Of a stretch of DNA of 64,000 nt, positions 47,635-56,897 are shown piece by piece. Numbering within the stretch: position 1 is the first letter of the stretch; each line of letters starts with the position of its first letter. The notes under the pieces were generated by a model, which had not been told where the DNA came from, did no database searches, and was given only the letters and a program-made list of their open reading frames with translations. Position numbers and translations under genes: made by a program. This stretch comes from Qaidamihabitans albus (GTDB lineage Bacteria > Actinomycetota > Actinomycetes > Mycobacteriales > Pseudonocardiaceae): positions 62,001 through 126,000 of the forward strand of contig NZ_JAEHOB010000010.1 in the NCBI RefSeq assembly GCF_016464705.1, read 5' to 3'.

Positions 47635-49715
47635 CCGAGCTGCTGCGACCGCGGTCGATGGGGCAGGCCCGGGAGCGTGTGGACGGCGCGGCGAAGGTCA
47701 CCGGCCGCGCCCGCTACGCCTTCGAGCAGCCGGTCGAGCGGCCCGCCTACGTGCATCCGGTGCAGGCCACGATCGCGCGCGGCCGGGTCAGGACCATGCA
47801 CACCGGCGACGCGGCCGCCCTCGACGGGGTGCTCACGGTGCTCACCCCGGACAACGCGCCCCTGCTGGCCACCGGCCACGACCCCGAGCTGGAGATCCTG
47901 CAGTCCCCCGAGGTCGCCTTCCGCGGGCAGCTGATCGGCGCGGTGATCGCCGAGACGCCGGAGACGGCGCGGCAGGCGGCCGGCCTCGTGCGCGCCGACT
48001 ACGAGCGGCAGCCGCACGACGTCACGCTCTCGCCGGAGCGCGACGACCTCTACCGGCCGGACGTGGTGAACCCGAGCCTGCCGACCGACACCGGCCAGGG
48101 CGATGTCGACGCGGCGCTGCGCGCGGCGGAGCACACCGTGGCGGCCACCTACACCACCGCGATGTACCACAACAACCCGATGGAGCCGCACGCCACGGTC
48201 GCGCTGTGGGACGAGGGCGGCCTGACGCTGCACGACTCGACGCAGGGCGTGCACGCGATGCGGGAGGCGGTGGCCCCCGTGCTCGGCCTGGACAAGGAAC
48301 GGATCCGGGTGATCGCCCGCTACGTCGGCGGCGGTTTCGGCTCCAAGGGCACGGCGCACGCGCACATCGTGCTGGCCGCGCTTGCCGCCAAGCGGATGCC
48401 CGGCCGTCCCGTGAAGCTGGCACTGACGCGGCAGCAGATGTTCTCCCTCGCCGGCTACCGCACCCCGACGATCCAGCGGGTCCGGCTCGCCGCGGACGCG
48501 GCCGGCAGGCTCACCGCCATCGGCAACGACGTGGTGGAGCAGACCTCGCGGATCAAGGAGTTCGCCGAGCAGACCGGCGTGCCCGCGCGGACGACGTACG
48601 CCGCGCCCAACCGGCGCACCACCCACCGGCTGGCGGCACTCGACGTGCCGGTGCCGTCGTGGATGCGGGCCCCAGGCGAATGCCCGGGCATGTTCGGTCC
48701 CGAGGTCGCGATGGACGAGCTCGCCGAGGACTGCGGGCTGGACCCCGTCGAGCTGCGCGTCCGCAACGAACCGGAGACCGATCCGGACACCGGGCTGCCG
48801 TTCTCCAGCCGCGACCTCGTCGGCTGCCTGCACGAAGGCGCCCGCCGCTTCGGCTGGCAGCGCCGCGAACGGGCTCCACGATCCCGCATCGAGGACGGCT
48901 GGTGGACCGGCACCGGCGTCGCGAGCTCGACCTATCCGGTGCATTCGGCGCCCGGCACCTCCGCCACCGTCCGGCTCGGCCGCGACGGGAGCTTCGAGGT
49001 GCTGATCGGCGCCGTCGACATCGGGACCGGGGCCTGGACGATCCTGACCCAGATCGCCGCCGACGCGCTGGGCGTCCCGGCCGAGGACGTGCACCTCCAT
49101 CTCGGGGACACGGATCTGCCGCAGGCTCCGGTGGCGGGCGGCTCGTCCGGCACCACCAACTGGGGAACCGCGATCGTCGAGGCGGCACGCTCGTTCCGGG
49201 AGAAGTACGGGGCCGATGCCGGGCCGGGCGACGAGTTAATCGCCACCGTGCCGGCCAATCCCCACTCGGACCGGTTCGCGATGCGTGCCTTCGGTGCGCA
49301 GTTCGCCGAGGTGCGGGTCCACGCGGCCACCGGTGAGGTCCGGGTGCCGCGGCTGCTGGGCGTGTTCGCCGCGGGCCGGATCGTGAACCCGCGCACCGCG
49401 CGGTCCCAGTTCATCGGCGGGATGACGATGGGACTGTCGATGGCGCTGCACGAGGACAGCGTCTTCGACGAACGGTTCGGCTTCGTCGTGAACCACGACC
49501 TCGCCGAGTACCACATCGCGGCCTGCGCCGATGTGGAGTCGATCGAGGCCCAATGGCTCGACGAGCACGACCCTTACGTGAATCCCATGGGTACCAAGGG
49601 AATCGGCGAGATCGGCATCGTCGGAACCGCGGCGGCGATCGCGAACGCGGCCTACCACGCGACTGGTGTGCGGATCCGCGACCTGCCGGTGACGGCGGAC
49701 AAGTTCCTGGACTGA
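47631..49715 (+). CDS. aldehyde oxidoreductase molybdopterin subunit (PaoC-like)
   Basis: 694 residues. RVDGAAKVTGRARYAFE opens the family. YVGGGFGSKG is the Moco loop, WMRAPGECPGMF another, AGGSSGTTNW a third, and GTKGIGEIGIVG near the end holds the catalytic Glu. Length fits the shorter YagR/PaoC group. It oxidises aldehydes or N-heterocycles to acids. ATG overlaps the FAD-subunit stop (ATGA). No XdhC-like maturation gene lies nearby. Confidence 0.92.
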   Translation: MTELLRPRSMGQARERVDGAAKVTGRARYAFEQPVERPAYVHPVQATIARGRVRTMHTGDAAALDGVLTVLTPDNAPLLATGHDPELEILQSPEVAFRGQLIGAVIAETPETARQAAGLVRADYERQPHDVTLSPERDDLYRPDVVNPSLPTDTGQGDVDAALRAAEHTVAATYTTAMYHNNPMEPHATVALWDEGGLTLHDSTQGVHAMREAVAPVLGLDKERIRVIARYVGGGFGSKGTAHAHIVLAALAAKRMPGRPVKLALTRQQMFSLAGYRTPTIQRVRLAADAAGRLTAIGNDVVEQTSRIKEFAEQTGVPARTTYAAPNRRTTHRLAALDVPVPSWMRAPGECPGMFGPEVAMDELAEDCGLDPVELRVRNEPETDPDTGLPFSSRDLVGCLHEGARRFGWQRRERAPRSRIEDGWWTGTGVASSTYPVHSAPGTSATVRLGRDGSFEVLIGAVDIGTGAWTILTQIAADALGVPAEDVHLHLGDTDLPQAPVAGGSSGTTNWGTAIVEAARSFREKYGADAGPGDELIATVPANPHSDRFAMRAFGAQFAEVRVHAATGEVRVPRLLGVFAAGRIVNPRTARSQFIGGMTMGLSMALHEDSVFDERFGFVVNHDLAEYHIAACADVESIEAQWLDEHDPYVNPMGTKGIGEIGIVGTAAAIANAAYHATGVRIRDLPVTADKFLD

Positions 49716-49742
49716 ACAGCCCGGACAAGGAGGACGACGCGA

Positions 49743-50588
49743 GTGAACCAGCCACCGCAGGAGCAGCAACCGCCCGGTGAGACCGGGCAGATGCGGCCAC
49801 AGCCGCGTGACTCGATGGCCGACTACCCCGGCCGTGACCTGCTGCGCGGCAGGCGCGCACTGGTCACCGGCGGCGACTCGGGCATCGGGCGGGCCGTCGC
49901 CGTGGCCTTCGCCAAGGAGGGCGCGGATGTCGCGATCGCCTACCTGAGCGAGCATTCCGACGCCGAGGACACGGCGGAGCTCGTCCGCAAGGAGGGCCGC
50001 CGGTGCGTGCTGCTGCCCGGTGACCTCGGCGACAGCGCGCACTGCCGGCAGGTCGTCGACGACACCGTCCGGATGCTCGGCGGCCTCGACCTCCTGGTGA
50101 ACAACGTCGCGACGCAGCAGGAACTGGAGTCCTTCGAGGAGCTCACCGAGGAGCAGTGGATCCGGACGTTCGACGTCAACATCCACAGCTACTTCCGGGT
50201 GACCGCCGCGGCGCTGGAGCACATGCCGGAGGGCAGCGCGATCGTGAACACCGGATCGGTGAACGGGTTGCGCGGCAACAAGAAGCTCATCGACTACTCG
50301 GCGACCAAGGGAGCGGTCCACGCGTGGACCTACGCGATGGCACAGGTGCTCGCCCCGCGCGGGATCAGGGTGAACTGCGTAGCGCCCGGTCCGGTGTGGA
50401 CACCGCTGATCCCGGCGACGATGTCGGCGGAGCACGTCGAGAAGTTCGGCCAGCACGTCCCGCTCGGCCGTCCGGCCGAACCGGACGAGCTGGCACCCTC
50501 GTTCGTCTTCCTGGCGGCCGAGCGGCTGTCGTCGTACTACACCGGCGAGGTCATCGCGGCGCTCGGCGGCGAGACGTTGCCGGGCTGA
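49743..50588 (+). CDS. SDR oxidoreductase of the general-stress GSP39 type
   Basis: 281 residues. A polar N-terminal tail rich in Gln and Pro (to about 30) precedes GRRALVTGGDSGIGRAVA. NNVATQQELESFEELTEEQW and TGSVNGLRGNKKLIDYSATKGAV hold the catalytic residues. FLAAERLSSYYTGEVIAALGGE ends it. The tail and wording match general stress protein 39-like enzymes, in line with the sigma factor nearby. GTG start with GGAGG 9 bases upstream. Confidence 0.88.
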   Translation: MNQPPQEQQPPGETGQMRPQPRDSMADYPGRDLLRGRRALVTGGDSGIGRAVAVAFAKEGADVAIAYLSEHSDAEDTAELVRKEGRRCVLLPGDLGDSAHCRQVVDDTVRMLGGLDLLVNNVATQQELESFEELTEEQWIRTFDVNIHSYFRVTAAALEHMPEGSAIVNTGSVNGLRGNKKLIDYSATKGAVHAWTYAMAQVLAPRGIRVNCVAPGPVWTPLIPATMSAEHVEKFGQHVPLGRPAEPDELAPSFVFLAAERLSSYYTGEVIAALGGETLPG

Positions 50589-50610
50589 CGTTCGGAGGAG
50601 GTGATCGGAG

Positions 50611-50952
50611 ATGGCGGATCAAGAGACGGACGAACTGTGGGACGCCTTCCACCGCGTGGTCAACATGAGCTCGCGTGAGCTGAGCGAGTGGCTGCGCACC
50701 GAGGCGGCCACGCAGGACGAGGAGGCCCTGCCCGACCAGGCCGGTCCGGAGACCGGGCGGCGGGTACTGGAGATCCTCGGCAAGCGCAAGACCGACCTCG
50801 ACCGCGACGACCGCGAGGTGATGGAGAAGGTCGTCGACCGCGTGTACCAGGAGCGCCGGGACGACCTAGAGCCCGCCGCGGGCGAGCCGAGGTGGCGGCA
50901 CCGCCTGATGTCGATGGGCCATGACCCGCTGAAACCGGCCCGCCCCATCTGA
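50611..50952 (+). CDS. DUF3140 family protein
   Basis: 113 residues: LWDAFHRVVNMSSRELSEWL, RRVLEILGKRKTDLDRDD and WRHRLMSMGHDPL are the DUF3140 landmarks. Highly charged and helical; function unknown, perhaps DNA-binding. 22 bp after the SDR gene, so probably cotranscribed. Confidence 0.82.
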   Translation: MADQETDELWDAFHRVVNMSSRELSEWLRTEAATQDEEALPDQAGPETGRRVLEILGKRKTDLDRDDREVMEKVVDRVYQERRDDLEPAAGEPRWRHRLMSMGHDPLKPARPI

Positions 50953-50959
50953 TCCCCTC

Positions 50960-50999
50960 GTGAGTGCGCACGCGAGTTAGAACGCGGGTAGGCACTCAC
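50960..50999. repeat. 40-bp palindrome, copy 4
   Basis: GTGAGTGCGCACGCGAGTTAG, then AACGCGGGTAGGCACTCAC. The only copy between genes in the same direction (DUF3140 and PIG-L). It may end the stress operon transcript. Confidence 0.82.
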
Positions 51000-51025
51000 G
51001 AGGGCGGGGTGGGTACGGTCGCAGC

Positions 51026-51820
51026 ATGGCCACCCTTGTCACGTTCCATGCCCACCCCGACGACGAGTGCATCGCCTGCGGCGGCGTCATGCGAAAGGCC
51101 GCCGACGAAGGACACCGCGTGGTGCTCGTGGTGGCCACGCGCGGGGAGAACGGCGAGGTCCCGGACGGGTTCCTGGCCGAGGACGAACCGCTGTGGCGGC
51201 GGCGGGTCGCCGAGACGCACGCGGCCGCCGAGATTCTCGGCGCCGAGCGCGTGGAGTTCCTCGGCTACGTCGACTCGGGGATGATGGGCACGCCCGCCAA
51301 CGACGCGCCCGGCTCGTTCTGGACCGCGCCGGTCGAGGACGCCGCGCAGAAGCTCGCGGCGATCCTCCGGGACGAGTCCGCCGACGTGCTCACCGTCTAC
51401 GACGACAACGGCGGCTACGGCCACCCCGACCACATTCAGGTGCACCGGGTGGGGATGCGCGCGGCCGAGCTGGCCGGAACACCCCGCGTCTACCAGCACA
51501 CCATCAACCGCGACCACATGCTGCGTGGCATGCGCGAGTTCGCCGCGGCGAACGAGGATCCCGGCTTCGAGCTGCCCGACATCGAGAACGAGACCGGATT
51601 CGGCAAGCCGGAAGCGGTGATCACGGCCGCCGTCGACGTGTCCGCGTTCGTCGACCACAAGCGCCGCGCCATGCGGGCGCACGCGAGCCAGATCAGCGAG
51701 CAGTCGTTCTTCCTCGCCATGCCCGACGACGGTTTCCGCGTCGCCTTCGGCACCGAGTGGTTCATCCGCGAGGGCCAGGGTCCCGGTATCACGGAGACCG
51801 ACCTGATGGCGGGGCTGTGA
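51026..51820 (+). CDS. PIG-L/LmbE-family deacetylase
   Basis: 264 residues. FHAHPDDE near residue 8 is the metal-binding motif, ATRGENGEVP follows, and YGHPDHIQVHR carries the second HxxH ligands. Related to MshB/Mca. Mca-like conjugate amidases and MshB act on mycothiol; this one could also remove acetyl groups from other GlcNAc conjugates. Cytosolic. The photolyase gene starts 3 bp after it. Confidence 0.87.
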   Translation: MATLVTFHAHPDDECIACGGVMRKAADEGHRVVLVVATRGENGEVPDGFLAEDEPLWRRRVAETHAAAEILGAERVEFLGYVDSGMMGTPANDAPGSFWTAPVEDAAQKLAAILRDESADVLTVYDDNGGYGHPDHIQVHRVGMRAAELAGTPRVYQHTINRDHMLRGMREFAAANEDPGFELPDIENETGFGKPEAVITAAVDVSAFVDHKRRAMRAHASQISEQSFFLAMPDDGFRVAFGTEWFIREGQGPGITETDLMAGL

Positions 51821-51823
51821 GGC

Positions 51824-53188
51824 ATGAGCGTCGCGATCGTCCTGTTCACCCGCGACCTGCGTGTCCACGACAACCCGGTACTGCACGCGGCCGCGACCTC
51901 CGCCGACCGGGTGATCCCGCTGTTCGTGCTGGACGACGCCATCATCGGCAGCCGCTACAACCGGCCGAATCGCGCGGCGTTCCTGGCCGAGTGCCTGCGT
52001 GACCTCGACGAGGGCCTGCGTGAACTCGGGGTGCGACTGGTGATCCGCCGCGGCGACGTGACCGAGGAGGTCGCGCTCCTCGCCGCCGAGCACGGCGCCG
52101 CCGAGGTGCACATCGCCGCCGACGTCAGCGCCTACTCCCACCGGCGGGAGAACGCCCTGCGCGACCGGCTGGAGGCCGAGCGCCGGGCGCTGCACGTGCA
52201 CGAGACGGTGATCACCGTGGTACCGCCCGGCGCGATCACCCCGAGCGGGCGCGATCACTTCGCCGTCTACACGCCCTACTTCCGCCAGTGGTCGGCGGCG
52301 CCGAAACGCGGGGTGCTCGGCACGCCCGCACGCCTCTCGATGCCCCGGCTGGACGCGGGCACCGTGCCGGGGCAGGCCGACATCTGCCGTGGCGCCACCG
52401 CGCCCGAGCTGCCTGCCGGTGGCGAGCGTGCCGGCAGGCAACTGCTCCGGGACTGGCTGAACGGCCCGGTGCGCGACTACGGCAGGCGGCACGACGACCT
52501 CGCCGCGGGCGGCACCTCGCGGCTCTCCCCGCACCTGCACTTCGGCTCGCTCTCGGCCACCGAGCTCGTGCAGCGCGCGGGCGCGGATTCGTCCGGCGCG
52601 CGGGACTTCGTGCGCCAGGTGGCGTGGCGGGACTTCCACCACCAGGTGCTCGCCGCCCGCCCGCGCGCGGTCACCGAGGACTACCGCACCCACCACGACG
52701 ACTGGCGCCGCTCACCGGCGGACCTCACGGCGTGGCGGGAAGGGCGCACGGGCTATCCCATCGTCGACGCCGGGATGCGCCAGCTCCAGCGGGAGGGCTG
52801 GATGCACAACCGGGCCCGCCTGATCGTGGGCAGCTTCCTCACCAAGACGCTGTACCTCGACTGGCGCTGCGGCGCGCGGCACTTCCTCGATCTGCTGGTG
52901 GACGCCGATGTCGCCAACAACCAGCTCAACTGGCAGTGGATCGCGGGCACGGGCACCGACAGCAGGCCCAACCGGGTGCTCAACCCGTTGGCGCAGGCGC
53001 GGCGATACGACCCGGACGGTGACTACGTGCGGCGCTACGTTCCCGAGCTCGCCGGGGTGAGCGGCGCGCGGGTGCACGAACCGTGGCGGCTACCGGAGGA
53101 CGAGCGCGAGCGGCTCGGCTACCCGCGGCCGATCGTCGACCTGCGGGACGGCAGCGACCGGTTCCTGACCGCGCGCGGCAAGCGCTGA
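51824..53188 (+). CDS. phr: deoxyribodipyrimidine photolyase
   Basis: 454 residues. The N-terminal antenna domain opens IVLFTRDLRVHDNP. The FAD domain has TSRLSPHLHFGSLSA, FVRQVAWRDFHHQVL, GYPIVDAGMRQLQREGWMHN and the late WQWIAGTGTDSRPNRVLNP. All are standard for class I CPD photolyases. It repairs UV pyrimidine dimers with blue light; the antenna may bind 8-HDF, as F420-making actinomycetes supply it. Confidence 0.94.
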   Translation: MSVAIVLFTRDLRVHDNPVLHAAATSADRVIPLFVLDDAIIGSRYNRPNRAAFLAECLRDLDEGLRELGVRLVIRRGDVTEEVALLAAEHGAAEVHIAADVSAYSHRRENALRDRLEAERRALHVHETVITVVPPGAITPSGRDHFAVYTPYFRQWSAAPKRGVLGTPARLSMPRLDAGTVPGQADICRGATAPELPAGGERAGRQLLRDWLNGPVRDYGRRHDDLAAGGTSRLSPHLHFGSLSATELVQRAGADSSGARDFVRQVAWRDFHHQVLAARPRAVTEDYRTHHDDWRRSPADLTAWREGRTGYPIVDAGMRQLQREGWMHNRARLIVGSFLTKTLYLDWRCGARHFLDLLVDADVANNQLNWQWIAGTGTDSRPNRVLNPLAQARRYDPDGDYVRRYVPELAGVSGARVHEPWRLPEDERERLGYPRPIVDLRDGSDRFLTARGKR

Positions 53189-53193
53189 GCTGC

Positions 53194-53219
53194 CCCGCGC
53201 CGCGCACTCAGGGCGCGGG
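53194..53219. terminator. hairpin between convergent genes
   Basis: CCCGCGCC and GGCGCGGG form an 8-bp stem with a 10-base loop just after the photolyase stop. The right arm overlaps the end of the convergent SCO6745-family gene. Works on either strand. Confidence 0.45.
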
Positions 53220-54068
53220 TGCGCCGACCGGGTTCGGCAACGGGACGACCGCACCGGCCAGGGTGCGCGCGGCAGGGCGGAGCACCTCCTCCAGCAGCGC
53301 CTGCTCGCCGGGCCGCAGGGTGGCATAGGGCCCCGCGGCGAGCTCGTCGGTGCGACGTTCGATGTGTTCGCGCAGCGCGGCGCCCTCGGTGGTCAGCCCG
53401 CCCGCCGGTGCCAGCAGCCCGCGCGCGGCCAGCCGCCCGGCCGCCTCGGCCCAGGCCGCGTCCGTCCAGCCCCGGTTGGGCAGGGTCAGCGAGCGGCTGC
53501 CGTCCGCGGCGTCGCGCAGCACGTGTGCCTCCACCCCGTCGATGCCCTCGGCGACCAGGACGGCGACGTGCCCGTCACCGCGGTGCTCACGCAACGTCGT
53601 CGCCGCCTGCCACACCACGGCGACGGGATCCTCCGGCCGGTCGAGGCCGCCGTTGGCGGCGGCGAGCGGCCGTCCCGCCCAGGAGACGGCGGAGACCAGC
53701 CGGTGCAGCACGTCCAGGACCTCGGGCAACCTGGAGTCGGCACGCAGCCACGGCACGTACGCGTCCAGCGCGGCGGCTGCCCCCTCGGCACGTGCGGCGA
53801 GAGCGGCCGCCGGCGACACGACCTCCCACACCGCGGGCAACGAACGCGCGAGGAACGAGGGGGCGAAGTTGTGGAACACGGCGGTCACCGTGGCGGCCCC
53901 CACCGCGCCGAGTGGCGCCGACCGCATCGCGACGTAGCCGCGCCAGAAACCGCGCAGGCCCACCGCCTCGTGGGCGACCCGCGCCTGCGGGGTGAAGTAG
54001 GTGACGTCGTGGACGGTCTCCAGGGACACCCACAAGGACCGGGCGGCCACCGCGTCATCGGCGCTCAT
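53208..54068 (-). CDS. SCO6745 family protein
   Basis: 286 residues. HDVTYFTPQARVAHEAVGLRGFW, YVAMRSAPLGAVGAATVTAVFHNF and LTTEGAALREHIERRTDELA are hallmarks of this actinomycete family (related to SalK). It is helical, with a probable ligand-binding cavity. Function unknown. Convergent with the photolyase and divergent from the ArsR gene. Confidence 0.8.
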   Translation of the reverse strand: MSADDAVAARSLWVSLETVHDVTYFTPQARVAHEAVGLRGFWRGYVAMRSAPLGAVGAATVTAVFHNFAPSFLARSLPAVWEVVSPAAALAARAEGAAAALDAYVPWLRADSRLPEVLDVLHRLVSAVSWAGRPLAAANGGLDRPEDPVAVVWQAATTLREHRGDGHVAVLVAEGIDGVEAHVLRDAADGSRSLTLPNRGWTDAAWAEAAGRLAARGLLAPAGGLTTEGAALREHIERRTDELAAGPYATLRPGEQALLEEVLRPAARTLAGAVVPLPNPVGAPAP

Positions 54069-54157
54069 CCGCCGATTATGCGGCGGTGGAGCCCGGAACG
54101 GGAGCCGCCGGCGGATCGCCTCGCCGGTCCACTGGCGAGCGGTGCGATCATGGGTGG

Positions 54158-54511
54158 GTGCCCATCGACCACGAACGCCGCCTGATCGACCCGCAGCGGG
54201 TGGAGGCGGCCGTCTCGGGCCTCGGTGACCGCGAGACTCTGCAGCAGTGGGCGGAACGGTTCTCGATCATCGCCGACCCGTCCCGCCTCACCCTGCTGGT
54301 GTGCATCCACTACGCACGCGAGATCTGCGTCACCGACCTCGCGGCGGCCGCGGGGATGAGCGACACGGCCGTCTCGCAGGCGCTGCGGCTGCTGCGCGCG
54401 CACGGCTTCGTGACCGCACACCGCAGCGGACGGGTCGTGTACTACCGGCTGGCCGACGCCACCATGCACGAACTCATCCACCACGTGCGCCCGCATCCGG
54501 ACACCGACTGA
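54158..54511 (+). CDS. ArsR/SmtB-family metalloregulator candidate
   Basis: 117 residues from GTG 54158. The winged helix is ITDLA-like VTDLAAAAGMSDTAVSQALRL, LLRAHGFVTAHRSGRVVYYRL. Possible metal ligands are Cys49, His51, Cys57 near the recognition region and Asp100, His104, His108, His109, His113 in the last helix; Asp100 and His113 have the spacing of the SmtB alpha-5 site. No clear ribosome site, so perhaps leaderless. Next to a Ni/Co importer and a hydrogenase-type protease, so a Ni/Co/Zn sensor is plausible. Confidence 0.78.
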   Translation: MPIDHERRLIDPQRVEAAVSGLGDRETLQQWAERFSIIADPSRLTLLVCIHYAREICVTDLAAAAGMSDTAVSQALRLLRAHGFVTAHRSGRVVYYRLADATMHELIHHVRPHPDTD

Positions 54512-54555
54512 TTCGGCGGATTGTGTGACGCCGCTCACGGTTCTACCGTGGACCC

Positions 54556-55107
54556 ATGAGGCCACGGGTTCTGGTCGCGGGTGTGGGCAATGTGCTGCTC
54601 GGCGACGACGGCTTCGCGGCGGAGGTGATCCACCGGCTGGAGGACATGGTCCTGCCCAGCTGGGTGCAGATCGCCGACTTCGGCATCGGCGGCGGGCGCG
54701 TCACCACCGACCTGCTCGGCGGCTACGACACCACGATCCTCATCGACGCCACCCGGCACGGCAGGCGCCCCGCCGAGGTCTACGTGCTGGCGGCGGAGCT
54801 CGGCGAGTACCCCTCGGCACTGCCCACGCTGCTCGACTCGCACGGCATCCGGCCCGAGGCGGCCCTGCGGCTGTTGCAGGTCGTCGGCGGTGACGCCGGC
54901 GAGGTGCTCGTCGTCGGCTGTGAACCCGTCCGCACCAGGGGGCTCGGGCTCAGCGAACCGGTCGCCGCCGCCGTGGACGAGGCGGTGCGCATCGTGACCG
55001 ACCTCGTCTGGGGGACGGAAGCCGCGCGTCCCTTGCCGTCGGTGTACTCGGGGCCGTCAGTCCAGCCGGAATCCCCACGGCAGCTCGAGCCGGTGCGCGG
55101 CGAGTAA
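54556..55107 (+). CDS. hydrogenase maturation protease (HyaD/HybD/HycI family)
   Basis: 183 residues. VAGVGNVLLGDDGFAAEV holds the first metal ligand (Asp in LGDDG), YDTTILIDATRHG the second, and VVGCEPVRTRGLGLSEPV matches the family end. The protease trims [NiFe]-hydrogenase large subunits after nickel insertion. No hydrogenase is in the window; the adjacent Ni/Co importer fits the role. Its last 51 bases overlap the end of the convergent cbiO-like gene. The C-terminal 25 residues are Pro/Ser-rich and may be extra. Confidence 0.82.
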   Translation: MRPRVLVAGVGNVLLGDDGFAAEVIHRLEDMVLPSWVQIADFGIGGGRVTTDLLGGYDTTILIDATRHGRRPAEVYVLAAELGEYPSALPTLLDSHGIRPEAALRLLQVVGGDAGEVLVVGCEPVRTRGLGLSEPVAAAVDEAVRIVTDLVWGTEAARPLPSVYSGPSVQPESPRQLEPVRGE

Positions 55108-55788
55108 CGCGCTGTCGGCGAGCAGCTCCCGGGTCGGCCCGTCGGCCACGATCCGGCCGCCGTCGACGAGCACGCTGCGCGGGCACAGCTGCAGCGCGTA
55201 GGGCAGGTCGTGGCTCACCATGAGCATCGTGCGGTCGAGCGAGAGCAGCACCTCGGCGAGCTCGCGGCGCGCGACGGGTTCCAGGTTCGACGACGGCTCG
55301 TCGAGGACCAGGATCTCCGGATCGCAGGCCAGCACCGTCGCGAGCGCGACCCGCCGCCGCTGCCCCGCCGACAGGTGCATCGGCGAACGTTCCGCGTGCG
55401 CGGCCATGCCGACGGCGTCGAGCGCCGCACGCACCCTCGGCCGGAGCTCTGGCTCGGGCACGCCGAAGTTGCGGGGCCCGAACGCGACGTCCTCGGCGAC
55501 GGTCGGCATGAACAACTGGTCGTCGGGATCCTGGAACACCACGCCGACGCGGCGCCTGACCTCCCGCAGGTTGCGCTGGTCCACCGGCAGCCCGGAAACC
55601 TCGACCCGGCCGCCACCGCCGCCGAGCACGCCGACCAGGTGCAGGGTCAACGTGGTCTTTCCCGCCCCGTTCGGGCCGAGCACCGCGATCCGTTCGCCCG
55701 GCTCGACCCGCAGGTCGATCCCGGCGAGCGCCCGGTGTCCGTCGGGATAGGCGTACTCCAGGTCCTTGACCAAGAGGGCCGGGTTCAC
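55057..55788 (-). CDS. cbiO: Ni/Co ECF transporter ATPase (CbiO/NikO)
   Basis: 243 residues. Walker A is GPNGAGKTT, the Q-loop VFQDPDDQLF is typical of ECF ATPases, the signature is LSAGQRRRV and Walker B is ILVLDEPSSNLEP. GTG 55788 overlaps the cbiQ stop (GTGA). It powers the CbiMNQ complex at the membrane. The longer frame that runs back through cbiQ is a shadow. Confidence 0.9.
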   Translation of the reverse strand: MNPALLVKDLEYAYPDGHRALAGIDLRVEPGERIAVLGPNGAGKTTLTLHLVGVLGGGGGRVEVSGLPVDQRNLREVRRRVGVVFQDPDDQLFMPTVAEDVAFGPRNFGVPEPELRPRVRAALDAVGMAAHAERSPMHLSAGQRRRVALATVLACDPEILVLDEPSSNLEPVARRELAEVLLSLDRTMLMVSHDLPYALQLCPRSVLVDGGRIVADGPTRELLADSALLAAHRLELPWGFRLD

Positions 55789-56540
55789 GTCACCCACAGC
55801 GCCACCCCGCAGCCGGCCGCCACGAGCACGGCCGGGCTCACCCCGGCCAGCCACCGCGCGGCACCGGGCGGCGCGGCGGGCGGGGCGGGCATCGTTCCCG
55901 TCCAGCCGCGCGCCAGCATCGCCAGATGCACCCGCTCCCCGCGCTCGTAGCTGCGCAGGAACAGCACGCCGATGCCGCGCGCCACCGCGGCCGCCTGCCA
56001 GAGGAACCGCGAGTCGTCGCCGCGGCACAGGCGCGCGAGGCGCATGCGGCGGGCCTCGGCGACGATCACCTCCACGTACCGCAGCATCAGGCTCGCGATC
56101 GTGGTCACCAGCGGCGGCACGCGCAGCCGCCGCAACCCGGCCAGCAGGTCCCGCGGGTGCGTGGTGGCCGCCAGGGTCAGCGAGATGAGCACACCGAGGG
56201 TGCCCTTCGCGACGATGTTCCACCCGGCGAGCGAGCCCTCCACCGACACCGAGACTCCGAGCACGTCCGTGCGCGGCCCGCCGCCGACGAACGGCAGCAG
56301 CACGGCGAACAGCACGAACGGGATCTCGATGACCGCGCGCCGCGCGAACCACCCCACCGGCACGCCCGCAACCGCCCAGACCGCCACGACCACGACCAGG
56401 TCGGCACCGAACGCCCACGCCGCCTCCCGCGGGGTGGCGACGACACCGAGCACGGCGGCGAACGCGGCGACGATCTTGACGTGTGCCGGGAGCCGGTGCA
56501 CGACGGAGTCACCGGGCCGGTACAGCACCGACGCGCTCAT
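55785..56540 (-). CDS. cbiQ: Ni/Co ECF transporter transmembrane subunit (CbiQ/NikQ)
   Basis: 251 residues with five or more hydrophobic helices. The conserved coupling stretches are LLAGLRRLRVPPLVTTIASLMLRY and ARRMRLARLCRGD. Starts 3 bp after cbiN. It links the ATPase to the metal-binding CbiM. Confidence 0.9.
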   Translation of the reverse strand: MSASVLYRPGDSVVHRLPAHVKIVAAFAAVLGVVATPREAAWAFGADLVVVVAVWAVAGVPVGWFARRAVIEIPFVLFAVLLPFVGGGPRTDVLGVSVSVEGSLAGWNIVAKGTLGVLISLTLAATTHPRDLLAGLRRLRVPPLVTTIASLMLRYVEVIVAEARRMRLARLCRGDDSRFLWQAAAVARGIGVLFLRSYERGERVHLAMLARGWTGTMPAPPAAPPGAARWLAGVSPAVLVAAGCGVALWVT

Positions 56541-56543
56541 CCC

Positions 56544-56897
56544 TCACCCGTCCGGCCCGGCCGGTTTCCCTGCTCGCCGGCGCAACAGCCGGAACAGGCC
56601 CCCCGCGACCGCCAATGTCGCCAGCACCCCCAGTACGCCGGCGACACCGGTCAGGCTGTCGTTGCCGGCCACCGCGTAGTCGGCCAGCGGTGAGTCGGCC
56701 AGCGCGTGGTCCCGCGCGTGCTGCCCCGCACAGGAGCCACGAAGCTCGCCGCCGGTCTCCGTGCAGCCGTCGTCCAGGACGGACTCGAGCCCGTCCGGGG
56801 CGCTGTCCGCCAGGTAGGAGACACCTCCGGCCAGCAGGAGACAGATCAGCGCGACCCCGGTGAACAACCAGACCCCACGGCGCCGGACCGTCGTCAT
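56544..56897 (-). CDS. cbiN: Ni/Co ECF transporter accessory subunit (CbiN/PDGLE)
   Basis: 117 residues. Two hydrophobic helices (about 8-28 and 80-103) flank an extracellular loop with SAPDGLESVL, the PDGLE signature. ATG overlaps the cbiM stop (ATGA). It helps load metal into CbiM. Confidence 0.88.
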   Translation of the reverse strand: MTTVRRRGVWLFTGVALICLLLAGGVSYLADSAPDGLESVLDDGCTETGGELRGSCAGQHARDHALADSPLADYAVAGNDSLTGVAGVLGVLATLAVAGGLFRLLRRRAGKPAGPDG

